From contig NZ_FNHW01000001.1 of the NCBI RefSeq assembly GCF_900103485.1, positions 2,129,057-2,193,056 on the forward strand: a stretch of 64,000 nucleotides of DNA, given 5' to 3'. How positions within the stretch are numbered: position 1 is the first letter of the stretch; each line of letters begins with the position of its first letter. The notes under the pieces were generated by a model. That model searched no databases. It saw nothing but the letters and a program-made list of their open reading frames with translations, and was not told the DNA's origin. Shown piece by piece: positions 52,133-60,976 of this stretch. A program made the translations under genes and the position numbers. This DNA is from Fictibacillus solisalsi. Its GTDB lineage: Bacteria; Bacillota; Bacilli; Bacillales; Fictibacillaceae.

Positions 52133-53170
52133 TCAGGAAGGAATTTTAATATTTTCTTCTTGTTTAAGACCTGCGGCAACCAAGCCAGCCAAATCGACGA
52201 CACGGCAGGAATAGCCCCATTCATTATCATACCATGCCAGAACTTTAACTTTTCTATTCTCAATGACCATCGTTGACAATCCGTCAATAATCGATGAATT
52301 TTCGTTTCCATTGTAGTCGATGGAAACAAGCGGTTCATCACTATAGCCCAGAATCCCCTTCATGGATCCATTAGCGGCTGACTTCATTACCTCATTGATC
52401 CTCTCTTCTGTTACCTCTGTCTTGAGATCGGCAACGAAATCCACCAGTGATACATTTGGAGTAGGCACTCGAAGCGCCATCCCATTAAGCTTGCCTGAAA
52501 GGTGAGGAAGCACTTTGGCAATGGCCTTTGCTGCCCCGGTGGAAGTAGGGATAATCGATTGTCCGCACGCTCTTGCACGGCGAAGGTCTTTATGCGGGTT
52601 ATCTATATTCTTTTGATCATTTGTATAAGCATGTACCGTTGTCATCATCCCTGATTCAATGCCAAAATGATCATCCAGTACTTTTACGACCGGTGCCAGG
52701 CAATTGGTTGTACAAGATGCGTTAGAAATAATATGGTGTTTATCCGGATTGTAATCGCTCTCATTTACTCCCATAACGATCGTTACATCCTCATCTTTTC
52801 CAGGAGCGGTTATAATCACTTTTTTAGCGCCGGCCTGCAAATGATAGCCTGCGGTTTCTTGACATTTAAATTTTCCAGTCGCTTCGATCACAATATCAAT
52901 CCCAAGGCCTTTCCAAGGGAGGTCCCTTGGATCACGGGAATTGAGCAGCAGAACCTTTTGCCCGTTCACCATTAAGTATCCCTCGTGGGCAGTGACTTCA
53001 CCTTTATAAGCTCCATGGATGGAGTCATACTTAATCATATGTGCCAGCGTTTCTGGAGGATAACTGGCATTGATTGCCACCACTTCAAATTCATTGTTTT
53101 CCTCCATCATTTTTCGAAAAACCATTCTTCCGATTCGCCCGAGTCCATTAATCGCTACTTTTGCTTTCAT
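52133..53170 (-). CDS. gapB: NADP-dependent glyceraldehyde-3-phosphate dehydrogenase (gluconeogenic)
   Basis: GapB works in the gluconeogenic direction. The 345-aa protein has the Rossmann motif NGLGRIGRMVFRK, catalytic Cys in SNASCTTNCLAP and the C-terminal WYDNEWGYSCRVVDL. B. subtilis GapB is 340 aa; assignment to GapB and not GapA rests on locus (speD-gapB-coaE) and the two CcpN-type operators upstream. Cofactor choice is inferred from the family. Confidence 0.95.
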   Translation of the reverse strand: MKAKVAINGLGRIGRMVFRKMMEENNEFEVVAINASYPPETLAHMIKYDSIHGAYKGEVTAHEGYLMVNGQKVLLLNSRDPRDLPWKGLGIDIVIEATGKFKCQETAGYHLQAGAKKVIITAPGKDEDVTIVMGVNESDYNPDKHHIISNASCTTNCLAPVVKVLDDHFGIESGMMTTVHAYTNDQKNIDNPHKDLRRARACGQSIIPTSTGAAKAIAKVLPHLSGKLNGMALRVPTPNVSLVDFVADLKTEVTEERINEVMKSAANGSMKGILGYSDEPLVSIDYNGNENSSIIDGLSTMVIENRKVKVLAWYDNEWGYSCRVVDLAGLVAAGLKQEENIKIPS

Positions 53171-53189
53171 GGTATGCTCCCTCCAAATA

Positions 53190-53200
53190 TGTGTTATACT
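53190..53200 (+). promoter_or_regulatory. CcpN operator 1 of gapB
   Basis: TGTGTTATACT fits the CcpN consensus TRTGHYATAYW at every position (plus-strand orientation). It lies 20-30 nt upstream of the gapB start. Confidence 0.72.
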
Positions 53201-53223
53201 TTTATCTCTCTTTTGCTATGATT

Positions 53224-53234
53224 AGTATAGCATA
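53224..53234 (-). promoter_or_regulatory. CcpN operator 2 overlapping the gapB -10
   Basis: TATGCTATACT on the minus strand fits TRTGHYATAYW at every position and contains the likely -10 TATACT (53224-53229). Two oppositely oriented CcpN sites agree with glycolytic repression of gapB as known in B. subtilis. The -35 box is poor. Confidence 0.75.
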
Positions 53235-53270
53235 ATTGAGCGAAAAAAGAACACTATTTTGTAAAAACGG

Positions 53271-53304
53271 GCAAAAAAATAACCCTCTGCCTATTCCAGA
53301 GGGT
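53271..53304 (-). terminator. Terminator of coaE
   Basis: ACCCTCTG/CAGAGGGT stem at 53282-53304, then TATTTTTTT on the minus strand; overlaps the coaE stop. Confidence 0.82.
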
Positions 53305-53894
53305 CAAATCATTTTCCATTCACGAAGCTGGATTTCCACTTGATTCTTTAATTCTTCTAATGAACCATTATTTACGATTACCGCATCGGCAAGCTGCACT
53401 TTTTCCTTCAGCGGCATTTGCGCCGCAATTCTGCTCTTGGCCTCTGCTTCTGTAAAGCCATCTCTTTTCATCAGCCGGCTTAATTGGGATGCCTCATCCA
53501 CAAAAACAAGAAGGGTCCGGTCTACCATATGGGTCAATTCGCTTTCAAATAACAGGGGAATATCCAGAATGACATGTGAACTCTCCTTTAAATGAACTGC
53601 CGCCTCATTTTTCATTTCCAGTCGAACAGCCGGATGAACAATCCCATTAAGCACCAGTCGCTTTTCTTCATTCGTAAAAACAATGCTTCCCAGCTTTTTT
53701 CTATCGATGTTTCCGGCATCATCCAGGATATTTTCCCCAAAATGCTCCACGATTTTTTCATAGGCAGGATGGCCCTGTTCCACAACCTGACGAGCAATAA
53801 CATCTGCATCAACAACTGGCAGTCCATAGCTCCGCAAAAGATTGGAAACTGTGCTTTTTCCACTGGCAATTCCGCCGGTCAGGCCAATAATCAT
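53304..53894 (-). CDS. coaE: Dephospho-CoA kinase
   Basis: Last step of coenzyme A synthesis. The 196-aa P-loop kinase has GLTGGIASGKSTVSNLLR at the N-terminus, VVDADVIARQVVE and the lid region RLMKRDGFTEAEAKSRIAAQ. It follows ytaF by 17 nt. B. subtilis CoaE (ytaG) is 197 aa. Confidence 0.96.
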   Translation of the reverse strand: MIIGLTGGIASGKSTVSNLLRSYGLPVVDADVIARQVVEQGHPAYEKIVEHFGENILDDAGNIDRKKLGSIVFTNEEKRLVLNGIVHPAVRLEMKNEAAVHLKESSHVILDIPLLFESELTHMVDRTLLVFVDEASQLSRLMKRDGFTEAEAKSRIAAQMPLKEKVQLADAVIVNNGSLEELKNQVEIQLREWKMI

Positions 53895-53911
53895 ACGTTA
53901 ACATCCCTTCA

Positions 53912-54544
53912 CTACAATTTCATCAAACCAATAATAATCAACAAAATTCCCGGAAGAAACGTCAGTTTTTTCATCCAGGTGACTTTGGAGACCGCAAATC
54001 CGAGTTTTATGCCGGCAAGCACAAAAATGGAGCTCATCGCTGCCACCGTGAAAGCCGTTGTAATCGGCGGCATATCAACCATGGCCGCCCCGATGCCTGC
54101 ACCAAACGCATCGAGCGAAAGGGCTACACCGAGAAGCACGGCCTCCCAGCCATTTATGGATCCCGATTTATCCAGGTCCGCAATGGTCGGCTTTTTTAAG
54201 ATCTGTATCATGATTCCGAGTGATTTTATTTCTAATTTTACAATAGTCTTCTCTTTGGGTACAGTTTCAGCCCTTTTGTCAGGCTTGGCAACTTGAAACA
54301 AGAAATATGAACCAAGACCCAGCAATATCAGGCCACCGGCCATTTGACCGGCTTGCGGAGACAAGAAACGCTCGAGGAAATGGCCGAACCCCATGGCCAT
54401 GAAAAAAGTAATGGCGGAACAAGAGGAGATAATCAGTACCGATTTGATTGGTATTTTGATTTCCTTCATTCCGTAGGTCAACCCCGTACCAAAGCTGTCA
54501 AGGCTGACAGCAAACGCCAGCAAGAGCATCGAAAAGGATACCAT
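53912..54544 (-). CDS. ytaF: MntP/YtaF-family membrane protein
   Basis: Putative manganese efflux-type membrane protein; B. subtilis YtaF is a sporulation membrane protein of unknown function. The 210-aa product has two MntP-like halves: LLLAFAVSLDSFGTGLTYGM near the N-terminus and LLGVALSLDAFGAGIGAAMV near residue 150, each with the conserved acidic Ser-Leu-Asp motif. I chose the ATG at 54542-54544, downstream of AAAGGAGC; longer frames overlap mutM. The ribosome-binding site is in one arm of a 12-bp inverted repeat. Confidence 0.88.
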   Translation of the reverse strand: MVSFSMLLLAFAVSLDSFGTGLTYGMKEIKIPIKSVLIISSCSAITFFMAMGFGHFLERFLSPQAGQMAGGLILLGLGSYFLFQVAKPDKRAETVPKEKTIVKLEIKSLGIMIQILKKPTIADLDKSGSINGWEAVLLGVALSLDAFGAGIGAAMVDMPPITTAFTVAAMSSIFVLAGIKLGFAVSKVTWMKKLTFLPGILLIIIGLMKL

Positions 54545-54554
54545 GACTCTAAAA

Positions 54555-54593
54555 GCTCCTTTCATACCACGTATTGCAGTATATGAAAGGAGC
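54555..54593 (-). promoter_or_regulatory. Perfect 12-bp inverted repeat covering the ytaF ribosome-binding site
   Basis: GCTCCTTTCATA (minus strand 54582-54593) and TATGAAAGGAGC (54555-54566) around a 15-nt loop, followed by TTTT. In RNA this hides the AAAGGAGC of ytaF and could also act as a weak terminator after mutM. Confidence 0.65.
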
Positions 54594-54603
54594 CTGGCAA
54601 CTG

Positions 54604-55425
54604 TTATTTCTGGCACTTTGAGCAAAAATGGGTACCCCGACCGGCCACGACGGACCGGTTGATTTCAGAGCCGCACGTTTTGCATGGTTCCCCTTTTTTC
54701 CCGTAAACAAACAGCTCAAGCTGAAATTTTCCAGATTTCCCCTCTGAATTGGTATAGGAGCGGATCGTGCTCCCGCCTTTTTCAACCGAGTTTTTCAGGA
54801 TGGATACCATATGTTCATGAAGCTTCTTCAATCTCGGAAGCGACACTTCATTCGCTTTCTTTTCCGGATGAATGCCGGATGCAAACAAGATTTCATCTAC
54901 GTAAATATTGCCAAGCCCCGTAATCAGGGATTGGTCCAAAAGCACCGCTTTAATGCTCCTGCTGGTCCTGGAAAACATCTTTTTCATAACCGAAGGAGTC
55001 AATTCCGCAGAAAAAGGCTCATATCCCAGCTTCGATAGCGGAAGCTCCTGCTCCTCTTTTCCAATGGGATAAAGATGCATGGTTCCAAATTTCCTTACGT
55101 CCCGATACCGCAGCTGTGTTCCATCTGTAAATGAGAAAAGCACATGGGTATGTTTGTCCGAGGGATCTTCCAGCTGATTCAGCCCGTATTTTCCTTCCAT
55201 TCGCAAATGGGAGACCAGCACATCATGATCCAGGAAAATTTTCAGGAATTTCCCCCTGCGCTCCACATTCTGAATCGTCTGTCCCTTAAGCCGGAGTTTA
55301 AACTCATCCAGCTCCGGATGCTTTATAATGTTGCTCCATAGCACACTGACTTCTTTAATGGTTTTTCCCCCGACCAGCCGGTTCAGTGTATTCTTTACGT
55401 TCTCTACTTCTGGCAGCTCTGGCAT
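54604..55425 (-). CDS. mutM: Formamidopyrimidine-DNA glycosylase
   Basis: Bifunctional glycosylase/AP lyase removing oxidised purines. The 273-aa protein starts PELPEVENVKNTL with catalytic Pro2 and Glu3, has a beta-strand core with LRMEGKYGL, helix-two-turn-helix (LITGLGNIYVDEILF) and the C-terminal zinc finger (CKTCGSEINRSVVAGRGTHF, then CSKCQK). I chose the ATG at 55423-55425, required for the N-terminal proline; a longer frame reads into the polA terminator. Confidence 0.96.
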   Translation of the reverse strand: MPELPEVENVKNTLNRLVGGKTIKEVSVLWSNIIKHPELDEFKLRLKGQTIQNVERRGKFLKIFLDHDVLVSHLRMEGKYGLNQLEDPSDKHTHVLFSFTDGTQLRYRDVRKFGTMHLYPIGKEEQELPLSKLGYEPFSAELTPSVMKKMFSRTSRSIKAVLLDQSLITGLGNIYVDEILFASGIHPEKKANEVSLPRLKKLHEHMVSILKNSVEKGGSTIRSYTNSEGKSGKFQLELFVYGKKGEPCKTCGSEINRSVVAGRGTHFCSKCQK

Positions 55426-55445
55426 ATGATTCACCTCTCTAATCA

Positions 55446-55477
55446 AACGGAAAACAGCCCAGCGGCTGTTTTCCGTT
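55446..55477 (-). terminator. Terminator of polA
   Basis: ACGGAAAACAGCC/GGCTGTTTTCCGT stem at 55446-55477 directly after polA; T-poor tail (TTTGATT). Confidence 0.75.
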
Positions 55478-55487
55478 TTTCTTTCTG

Positions 55488-58127
55488 TTATTTTGCGTCG
55501 TACCATGTATCTCCGTAGTTCAAGTCCACTTTTAATGGAACATCAAGGCCAAGGGCCGATTCCATGACCTGTGGAACCAATTTTGAAAGTTTTTCAATTT
55601 CGTGTTCAGGTGCTTCAAAGATCAATTCATCATGCACCTGAAGCAGCATCAAAGCTTCAAGCTTTTCTTCTTTTAATACGCGTTCCATTTCTACCATGGC
55701 TTTCTTGATAATATCAGCTGCAGTCCCCTGAATCGGCGTATTCATTGCGGTACGTTCAGCGAAGCTTCTGAGATTAAAATTTCGGCTCGTAATTTCAGGA
55801 AGATACCGGCGCCGGTTCATCAGTGTGGATACATATCCATCTTGTTTAGCCTGGAGGACGATAGATTCCATATATTCTTTGACACCCGGGAACGTTTTTA
55901 AATATTGCTCGATAAATTCTCCAGCTTCTTTTCTTGTGATATTCAAGCTTTGAGACAATCCGTAATCACTGATTCCGTATACAATCCCGAAGTTTACGGC
56001 TTTGGCGTGTCTTCTCATTTCGGAAGTAACTTCTTCCATTTCAACATGGAACACATCCATGGCTGTTTTCGTATGAACATCCATTTCCTTTTTGAAGGCT
56101 TCCATCAGATTCTCATCCTGAGAAATGTGGGCGAGTACACGGAGCTCGATTTGAGAATAATCGGCAGACAAGATTTTCCACCCTGAAGTAGATGGAACAA
56201 AGGCTTGTCTGATCTTCCTTCCTGCTTCAAGCCGAATCGGAATATTTTGCAGATTGGGCTCAGTTGAGCTTAAGCGGCCGGTTTGAGTAAGAGCCTGATT
56301 AAAACGGGTATGAATCTTGTCCGTCTGTTGGTCTACCACTTTCAGGAGGCCTTCGATATAAGTTGAGCTCAGCTTGCCCAACTGCCGGTAAACAAGGATT
56401 TTCCGGATGATTTCATGTTTTCCCTCCAGCTTTTCCAACACATCCACTGAGGTGCTGTAGCCGGTCTTTGTTTTTTTGATAGGAGGAAGATTGAGCTTTT
56501 CAAACAAGATTTCACCAAGCTGTTTGGGTGAATTAATATTAAAAGCGACCCCGGCAAGTTCATGAATTTCGGCCTCGAGTGCATTCAGTTGCTCCGTCAG
56601 CTCCTGTCCCATGGACTGAAGTCTGCCTACATCTACCTTAACGCCTGTCGTTTCCATCTCGCCAAGCACGAGCGATAGTGGAAGCTCCAAATCGGCAAAC
56701 AGTTCATATTGCTCATTGTTCTTCAATTCATTCGTCAGCTTTTCCTGGAGCACATAAATGCTGTTGGCTTTACGGACCATATGCTCGGAAAGCACGCTTT
56801 CTTCTGGTACCCTCCGCTTGGCTCCCTTTCCATAAACCGCTTCTTCACTATCAGTGTCGTGGATACCATAGCGCTTGGCAATCACCGCAACATCATCCCC
56901 AGAGTCCGAGGGATTCAGCAGATAGGAGGCGATCATCAGGTCAAACGTCACTCCCTGAAGCGATATATTATTCCAGTACAGTGCGACATATGCTCTTTTC
57001 GCATCGAACACATACTTTTCTTTGCTTTTATCCTCCGCCCATTGCTTGAACTCGGGAGAAGACAGGGCAAGGTCTGCCGGAATGTAAAACCTTCCGTTTT
57101 CATTGACAATCGCCAAGCCGTTTACTGGCGCCCTGTGATAGGTTTCCGGTGTGGTTTCTACGATTAAGGCTGCAGGAGAAGATAAGATTTCATCATTTAA
57201 CGCTTCAGCTTTTTCAAAATCGATCTCATCTTTTTCCTCTTTACTTACCAAAGCCTGCTCGCTGTCTCCCCCAATCCGTTCAAGCAGGGAGTTAAATCCA
57301 AGGTCTTTGAAGAGCGGAAGGAGCCGTTCTGCCTCATACCCCTGGTATCTGGCATCCTCCAGAGAAACCTCAATAGGAGCTTCGTGCGTAATAGTCGCCA
57401 ATTCCTTGCTCATCAATGCCAGATCTCTGTTGTCACTCAACTTCTCTTTAAGCTTCGCTCCTGAAACCTGATCAATGGAATCTAGTGTTTGTTCCAGAGA
57501 ACCGAATTGTTTGATCAATTTAATGGCTGTTTTCTCCCCGACTCCGGGAACTCCCGGAATATTATCAGAAGGATCGCCCATCAGGCCTTTCATATCGATG
57601 ATCTGATGCGGTGTTAAGCTATATCTCTCTTCCACCTGCTTGAGATCATAGGCTTCAACTTCAGATATACCTTTTCTTGTGAGTGTAACTTTCACATTTT
57701 CCGTTACGAGCTGGAGTAAATCCTTATCTCCTGTATAGACATTCACATCCCAATCACCTTCTGCGGCCTGTTTTGAAAGGGTGCCAATGATATCATCCGC
57801 TTCATAGCTTTCAAGCTCGTACCGTTTGATTCCAAAACCGTCCAGAAGCTGCCGAATCAGCGGGAATTGTTCCGAAAGCTCGGAAGGCGTCTTTTGACGG
57901 CCTCCTTTATAGTCTTCAAATGTTTTATGCCTGAACGTCGTCTTGCCAGCATCAAAAGCTACAAGAACATGACTTGGTTTTTCGTCTTCCAATATACGAA
58001 GAAGCATAGTCGTGAATCCATAAACGGCATTCGTGTAAACACCTTTGTCGTTATTGAGCAGAGGAAGTGCAAAGAACGCCCGGTAGGCGATACTGTTTCC
58101 GTCAATCAATACTAATTTATTTGCCAA
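55488..58127 (-). CDS. polA: DNA polymerase I
   Basis: Repair and Okazaki-fragment processing polymerase. The 879-aa protein has an N-terminal 5'-3' exonuclease (about 1-290; LVLIDGNSIAYRAFFALPLL, YTGDKDLLQL, GVGEKTAIKLIKQFG), a degenerate 3'-5' exonuclease-like domain as in B. subtilis, and the polymerase domain with DYSQIELRVLAHIS, RRHAKAVNFGIVYGISDYGL and LLQVHDELIFEAP. Length matches B. subtilis (880 aa). Confidence 0.97.
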   Translation of the reverse strand: MANKLVLIDGNSIAYRAFFALPLLNNDKGVYTNAVYGFTTMLLRILEDEKPSHVLVAFDAGKTTFRHKTFEDYKGGRQKTPSELSEQFPLIRQLLDGFGIKRYELESYEADDIIGTLSKQAAEGDWDVNVYTGDKDLLQLVTENVKVTLTRKGISEVEAYDLKQVEERYSLTPHQIIDMKGLMGDPSDNIPGVPGVGEKTAIKLIKQFGSLEQTLDSIDQVSGAKLKEKLSDNRDLALMSKELATITHEAPIEVSLEDARYQGYEAERLLPLFKDLGFNSLLERIGGDSEQALVSKEEKDEIDFEKAEALNDEILSSPAALIVETTPETYHRAPVNGLAIVNENGRFYIPADLALSSPEFKQWAEDKSKEKYVFDAKRAYVALYWNNISLQGVTFDLMIASYLLNPSDSGDDVAVIAKRYGIHDTDSEEAVYGKGAKRRVPEESVLSEHMVRKANSIYVLQEKLTNELKNNEQYELFADLELPLSLVLGEMETTGVKVDVGRLQSMGQELTEQLNALEAEIHELAGVAFNINSPKQLGEILFEKLNLPPIKKTKTGYSTSVDVLEKLEGKHEIIRKILVYRQLGKLSSTYIEGLLKVVDQQTDKIHTRFNQALTQTGRLSSTEPNLQNIPIRLEAGRKIRQAFVPSTSGWKILSADYSQIELRVLAHISQDENLMEAFKKEMDVHTKTAMDVFHVEMEEVTSEMRRHAKAVNFGIVYGISDYGLSQSLNITRKEAGEFIEQYLKTFPGVKEYMESIVLQAKQDGYVSTLMNRRRYLPEITSRNFNLRSFAERTAMNTPIQGTAADIIKKAMVEMERVLKEEKLEALMLLQVHDELIFEAPEHEIEKLSKLVPQVMESALGLDVPLKVDLNYGDTWYDAK

Positions 58128-58223
58128 AATAATACCCCCTGATCAGATTTTCTGTCTATATTGTACCATCGGTTTCCCCGAAAACAAAATAACGCCGCCT
58201 TGCTCTGCCGTATGGTGTGCAAA

Positions 58224-58260
58224 AACAAAAAAAGAGAGAACCCGGTATCGGATTCTCTTA
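58224..58260 (-). terminator. Terminator between phoR and polA
   Basis: AGAGAA/TTCTCT outer stem with inner CC/GG pairs and TTTTTTTG tail on the minus strand, 84 nt after phoR. Confidence 0.75.
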
Positions 58261-58343
58261 AAGGGGGTACTGAAAAAGGATACTTTCATATTACATTCAG
58301 ACTGTTAAGCTGAAACAAACCCAGTGTTAATAGTTTGTAAAAT

Positions 58344-60083
58344 TCACTCAACAAATTCTTTTCTAAAAACAAGGGTAAATGTCGAACCTTCACCTGGCTT
58401 GCTTTTCACATGGATTCTTCCATGGTGGGCCTCAATCAAATGCTTTACGATAGCAAGGCCAAGCCCAGTCCCTCCGGAATTGCGGCTTCTTGCTTTGTCC
58501 ACACGGTAGAAACGCTCAAAAATACGGGAGATTTCTTCCTTTTGGATGCCAATCCCGGTATCCGACACACTGAACGTTACCTTTTCACTGCTCTCCTTCA
58601 GCCTGATGGTTACCCGGCCGCCCTTAGGCGTGTAATTCAGACTGTTGTTAATAAGGTTGATAAATACTTGCTTTAACCGCGGAGCATCACCTTCAACGGT
58701 GGTGTCCCCTTCAACCGAATACTTCAGTGTGATCTCTTTCTCCTTTGCCTTCGTTTCAAGCATGACGATCACTTCTTCAACAATGGCAGACAGATTGACC
58801 TTTTGCAGGTTTAACGAAAACCCTTGTTCGACTTTGGAAAGATCCAGCAGGTCCTGAATCAGATGCTGCAGCCGGTCGCTCTCCTTCCATATGATCGTTA
58901 AAAACTTTTTCCGGATTTCCGGGTTTCCATCCGCCCCATCCAGCAAGGTTTCAGCAAATCCTTTTAACGACGTAACGGGTGTTTTCAGTTCATGGGAAAC
59001 GTTGGCGACAAAATCTTTTCTCATTTGTTCGAGCTTTTTCAATTCAGTAATATCATGGAAAACCAAAACTATGCCCCGCAGTTTTCCAAGACTGTTTAAA
59101 ACAGGTGCACTGTATACATCAAAGTTTTTTCTTTCAATATGAATGGGCAGGACCACCTGCTTGCGGATATTGGTTTCCATTATAAAGGTATCTTCCACAA
59201 TTTCCTTGATTTCCTTGTAAGGAAAAACCTCATGAAACAAATGCCCGCTCCAGGAATCTGTATACTCTCTAAAAATCTCTTTAAAGGCTTTATTGACGAT
59301 ATTGATGTATCCATCGGAATCAATCAGGATCAGACCACTGCCCATGTTTTCAATCAGGGTTTTCAAACGGTCCTGCTGTGACTCGTACGATTTTGTCATT
59401 TTTTCCAGGTTTCTTGCCAGTACATTTAATGAAAAGTTCAGTTCTCCTACATCACCTTTATATTCATAGGTTCTGGCTTTAAAATTTCCCCGGGCCAGTT
59501 CTTTCGCCGTACTGGTCGCTTCTTCCACCGGTTTGACAATGCGGTCCAGCACACGAATGGAGATGAAAAGAACGATCACAAGGCTGAGCAAAAAGCCAAG
59601 TGAAAGACTGAGCCATACGGTTCGTTCTGTTTGGTTGGCCGCTTGTTCGAGGATGATCAGCTGGACGTAGCCACGGATATTCCCGGAGGAGTCTTCTTTT
59701 ACAGGGAGAGTATACAAAAGATGGTCCATATGTTTGGTGGAAACCAATATATCTTTTTTATACCCGTCCAGTCCCTGTAACGGCTGCCGGGGAACCGGTG
59801 GTTCTTCTTTGCCGGTTTGGGCAAGCACCTTGCCTTCAGGGGAAAGATAGACAAGTTTACCGTGTAAATCCTTTTCTGCCGCTTTCAGCTGCTTTTTAAG
59901 CAGTTCCTGATCATTGCCTCTGGCAGCAACCGCCACCAGCTCAAGCTCATGCTGATAGGATTGCACCCGTTTCTCCTTGATGGTGTAATGCACCAGCCCT
60001 CCCACAATTAAAGCAAGCAAAATAAAAACAAGCATAATGCCAACCAGGAAAAAAGAAAGTACCCGGTTTTTGAAATCAGGCAT
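58344..60083 (-). CDS. phoR: Phosphate sensor histidine kinase PhoR
   Basis: Membrane kinase for phosphate starvation. The 579-aa protein has a transmembrane segment near 10-30, an extracytoplasmic sensor domain to about 150, a second membrane segment (LSLGFLLSLVIVLFISIRVL), HAMP, PAS, the phosphorylation site FVANVSHELKTPVTSLKGF, and the ATPase domain with INNSLNYTPKGGR, SDTGIGI and GGTGLGLAIV. Its start overlaps the phoP stop by one base. B. subtilis PhoR is 579 aa. Confidence 0.97.
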   Translation of the reverse strand: MPDFKNRVLSFFLVGIMLVFILLALIVGGLVHYTIKEKRVQSYQHELELVAVAARGNDQELLKKQLKAAEKDLHGKLVYLSPEGKVLAQTGKEEPPVPRQPLQGLDGYKKDILVSTKHMDHLLYTLPVKEDSSGNIRGYVQLIILEQAANQTERTVWLSLSLGFLLSLVIVLFISIRVLDRIVKPVEEATSTAKELARGNFKARTYEYKGDVGELNFSLNVLARNLEKMTKSYESQQDRLKTLIENMGSGLILIDSDGYINIVNKAFKEIFREYTDSWSGHLFHEVFPYKEIKEIVEDTFIMETNIRKQVVLPIHIERKNFDVYSAPVLNSLGKLRGIVLVFHDITELKKLEQMRKDFVANVSHELKTPVTSLKGFAETLLDGADGNPEIRKKFLTIIWKESDRLQHLIQDLLDLSKVEQGFSLNLQKVNLSAIVEEVIVMLETKAKEKEITLKYSVEGDTTVEGDAPRLKQVFINLINNSLNYTPKGGRVTIRLKESSEKVTFSVSDTGIGIQKEEISRIFERFYRVDKARSRNSGGTGLGLAIVKHLIEAHHGRIHVKSKPGEGSTFTLVFRKEFVE

Positions 60084-60793
60084 TACTGAGGAACCTCTAA
60101 TTTATAGCCCATTCCCCGTATGGTTTTAATATAGATGGGCTTGCGTGTATTTTCTTCAATCTTTTCCCTGAGGTGGCTGATATGAACATCAACAATCCGT
60201 GTATCACCGACAAAATCATAATTCCACACAGCTGAAAGAAGCTGCTCACGTGTTAATACTCTGTTTTTATTTTTTGAGAGATAAACGAGGAGTTCAAATT
60301 CTTTTGGTGTTAATTCCAGTGCTGTACCTTTATAAAAGGCCTCATAATTTTCCGGATACACCTCAACCTCGCCAATCGTCAGTTTTTCTGCTTCTTCCAC
60401 AGGGGCGGCTTCTTCCACGGCCATTTGCTTTGTCCTTCTTAAGATCGCCTTAACACGTGCCACCACTTCTCTCGGGCTAAATGGCTTTGTCATATAGTCG
60501 TCAGCCCCAAGCTCCAGCCCCAGGACTTTATCAAATTCATCATCTTTTGCAGTCAGCATGAGAATGGGAATAAAAATCTGCTTCTGCCGCAGGTTTTTGC
60601 AAACCTCAAGGCCATCCATCTCAGGAAGCATAAGATCGAGAACCATTAAATCCGGTTTTTCCATCTCTGCCAATTCCAGACCCTTGCGTCCATCCATAGC
60701 AGTGATCACTTCAAAACCAGCTTGTTCCAAATTAAATTGCAATAATGTTGAGATCGATAACTCGTCCTCGACTACCATAATCTTCTGGCTCAT
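60083..60793 (-). CDS. phoP: Phosphate response regulator PhoP
   Basis: OmpR-family DNA-binding response regulator, 236 aa. The receiver domain has VVEDELS, the phospho-acceptor in DLMVLDLMLPEMDG, LTAKDDEFDKV and the lysine in DYMTKPFSPRE; the winged helix includes LTPKEFELLVYLSKN and VDVHISHLREKIE. Coupled to phoR (TAATG-type overlap). Confidence 0.97.
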   Translation of the reverse strand: MSQKIMVVEDELSISTLLQFNLEQAGFEVITAMDGRKGLELAEMEKPDLMVLDLMLPEMDGLEVCKNLRQKQIFIPILMLTAKDDEFDKVLGLELGADDYMTKPFSPREVVARVKAILRRTKQMAVEEAAPVEEAEKLTIGEVEVYPENYEAFYKGTALELTPKEFELLVYLSKNKNRVLTREQLLSAVWNYDFVGDTRIVDVHISHLREKIEENTRKPIYIKTIRGMGYKLEVPQ

Positions 60794-60947
60794 CTTTTCC
60801 CACCCTTTATATAGTTGCGTTTCACATGATTCATTACAATCATACTATTTTTTTCTTCAATGCACAAAAGGGGCAGAATAAAGATTTCGTAAAGTTTGTA
60901 AAATTTTTATAGAGATGGTGCTCTTTCTTTGACGAGGTGTCCAAATG

Positions 60948-60976
60948 ATAAAAAGACCAGCTATGCAGCTGGTCTT
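60948..60976 (-). terminator. Terminator of the MaoC-like gene
   Basis: AAGACCAGCT/AGCTGGTCTT stem with TTTTT tail on the minus strand; overlaps the stop codon. Confidence 0.88.
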
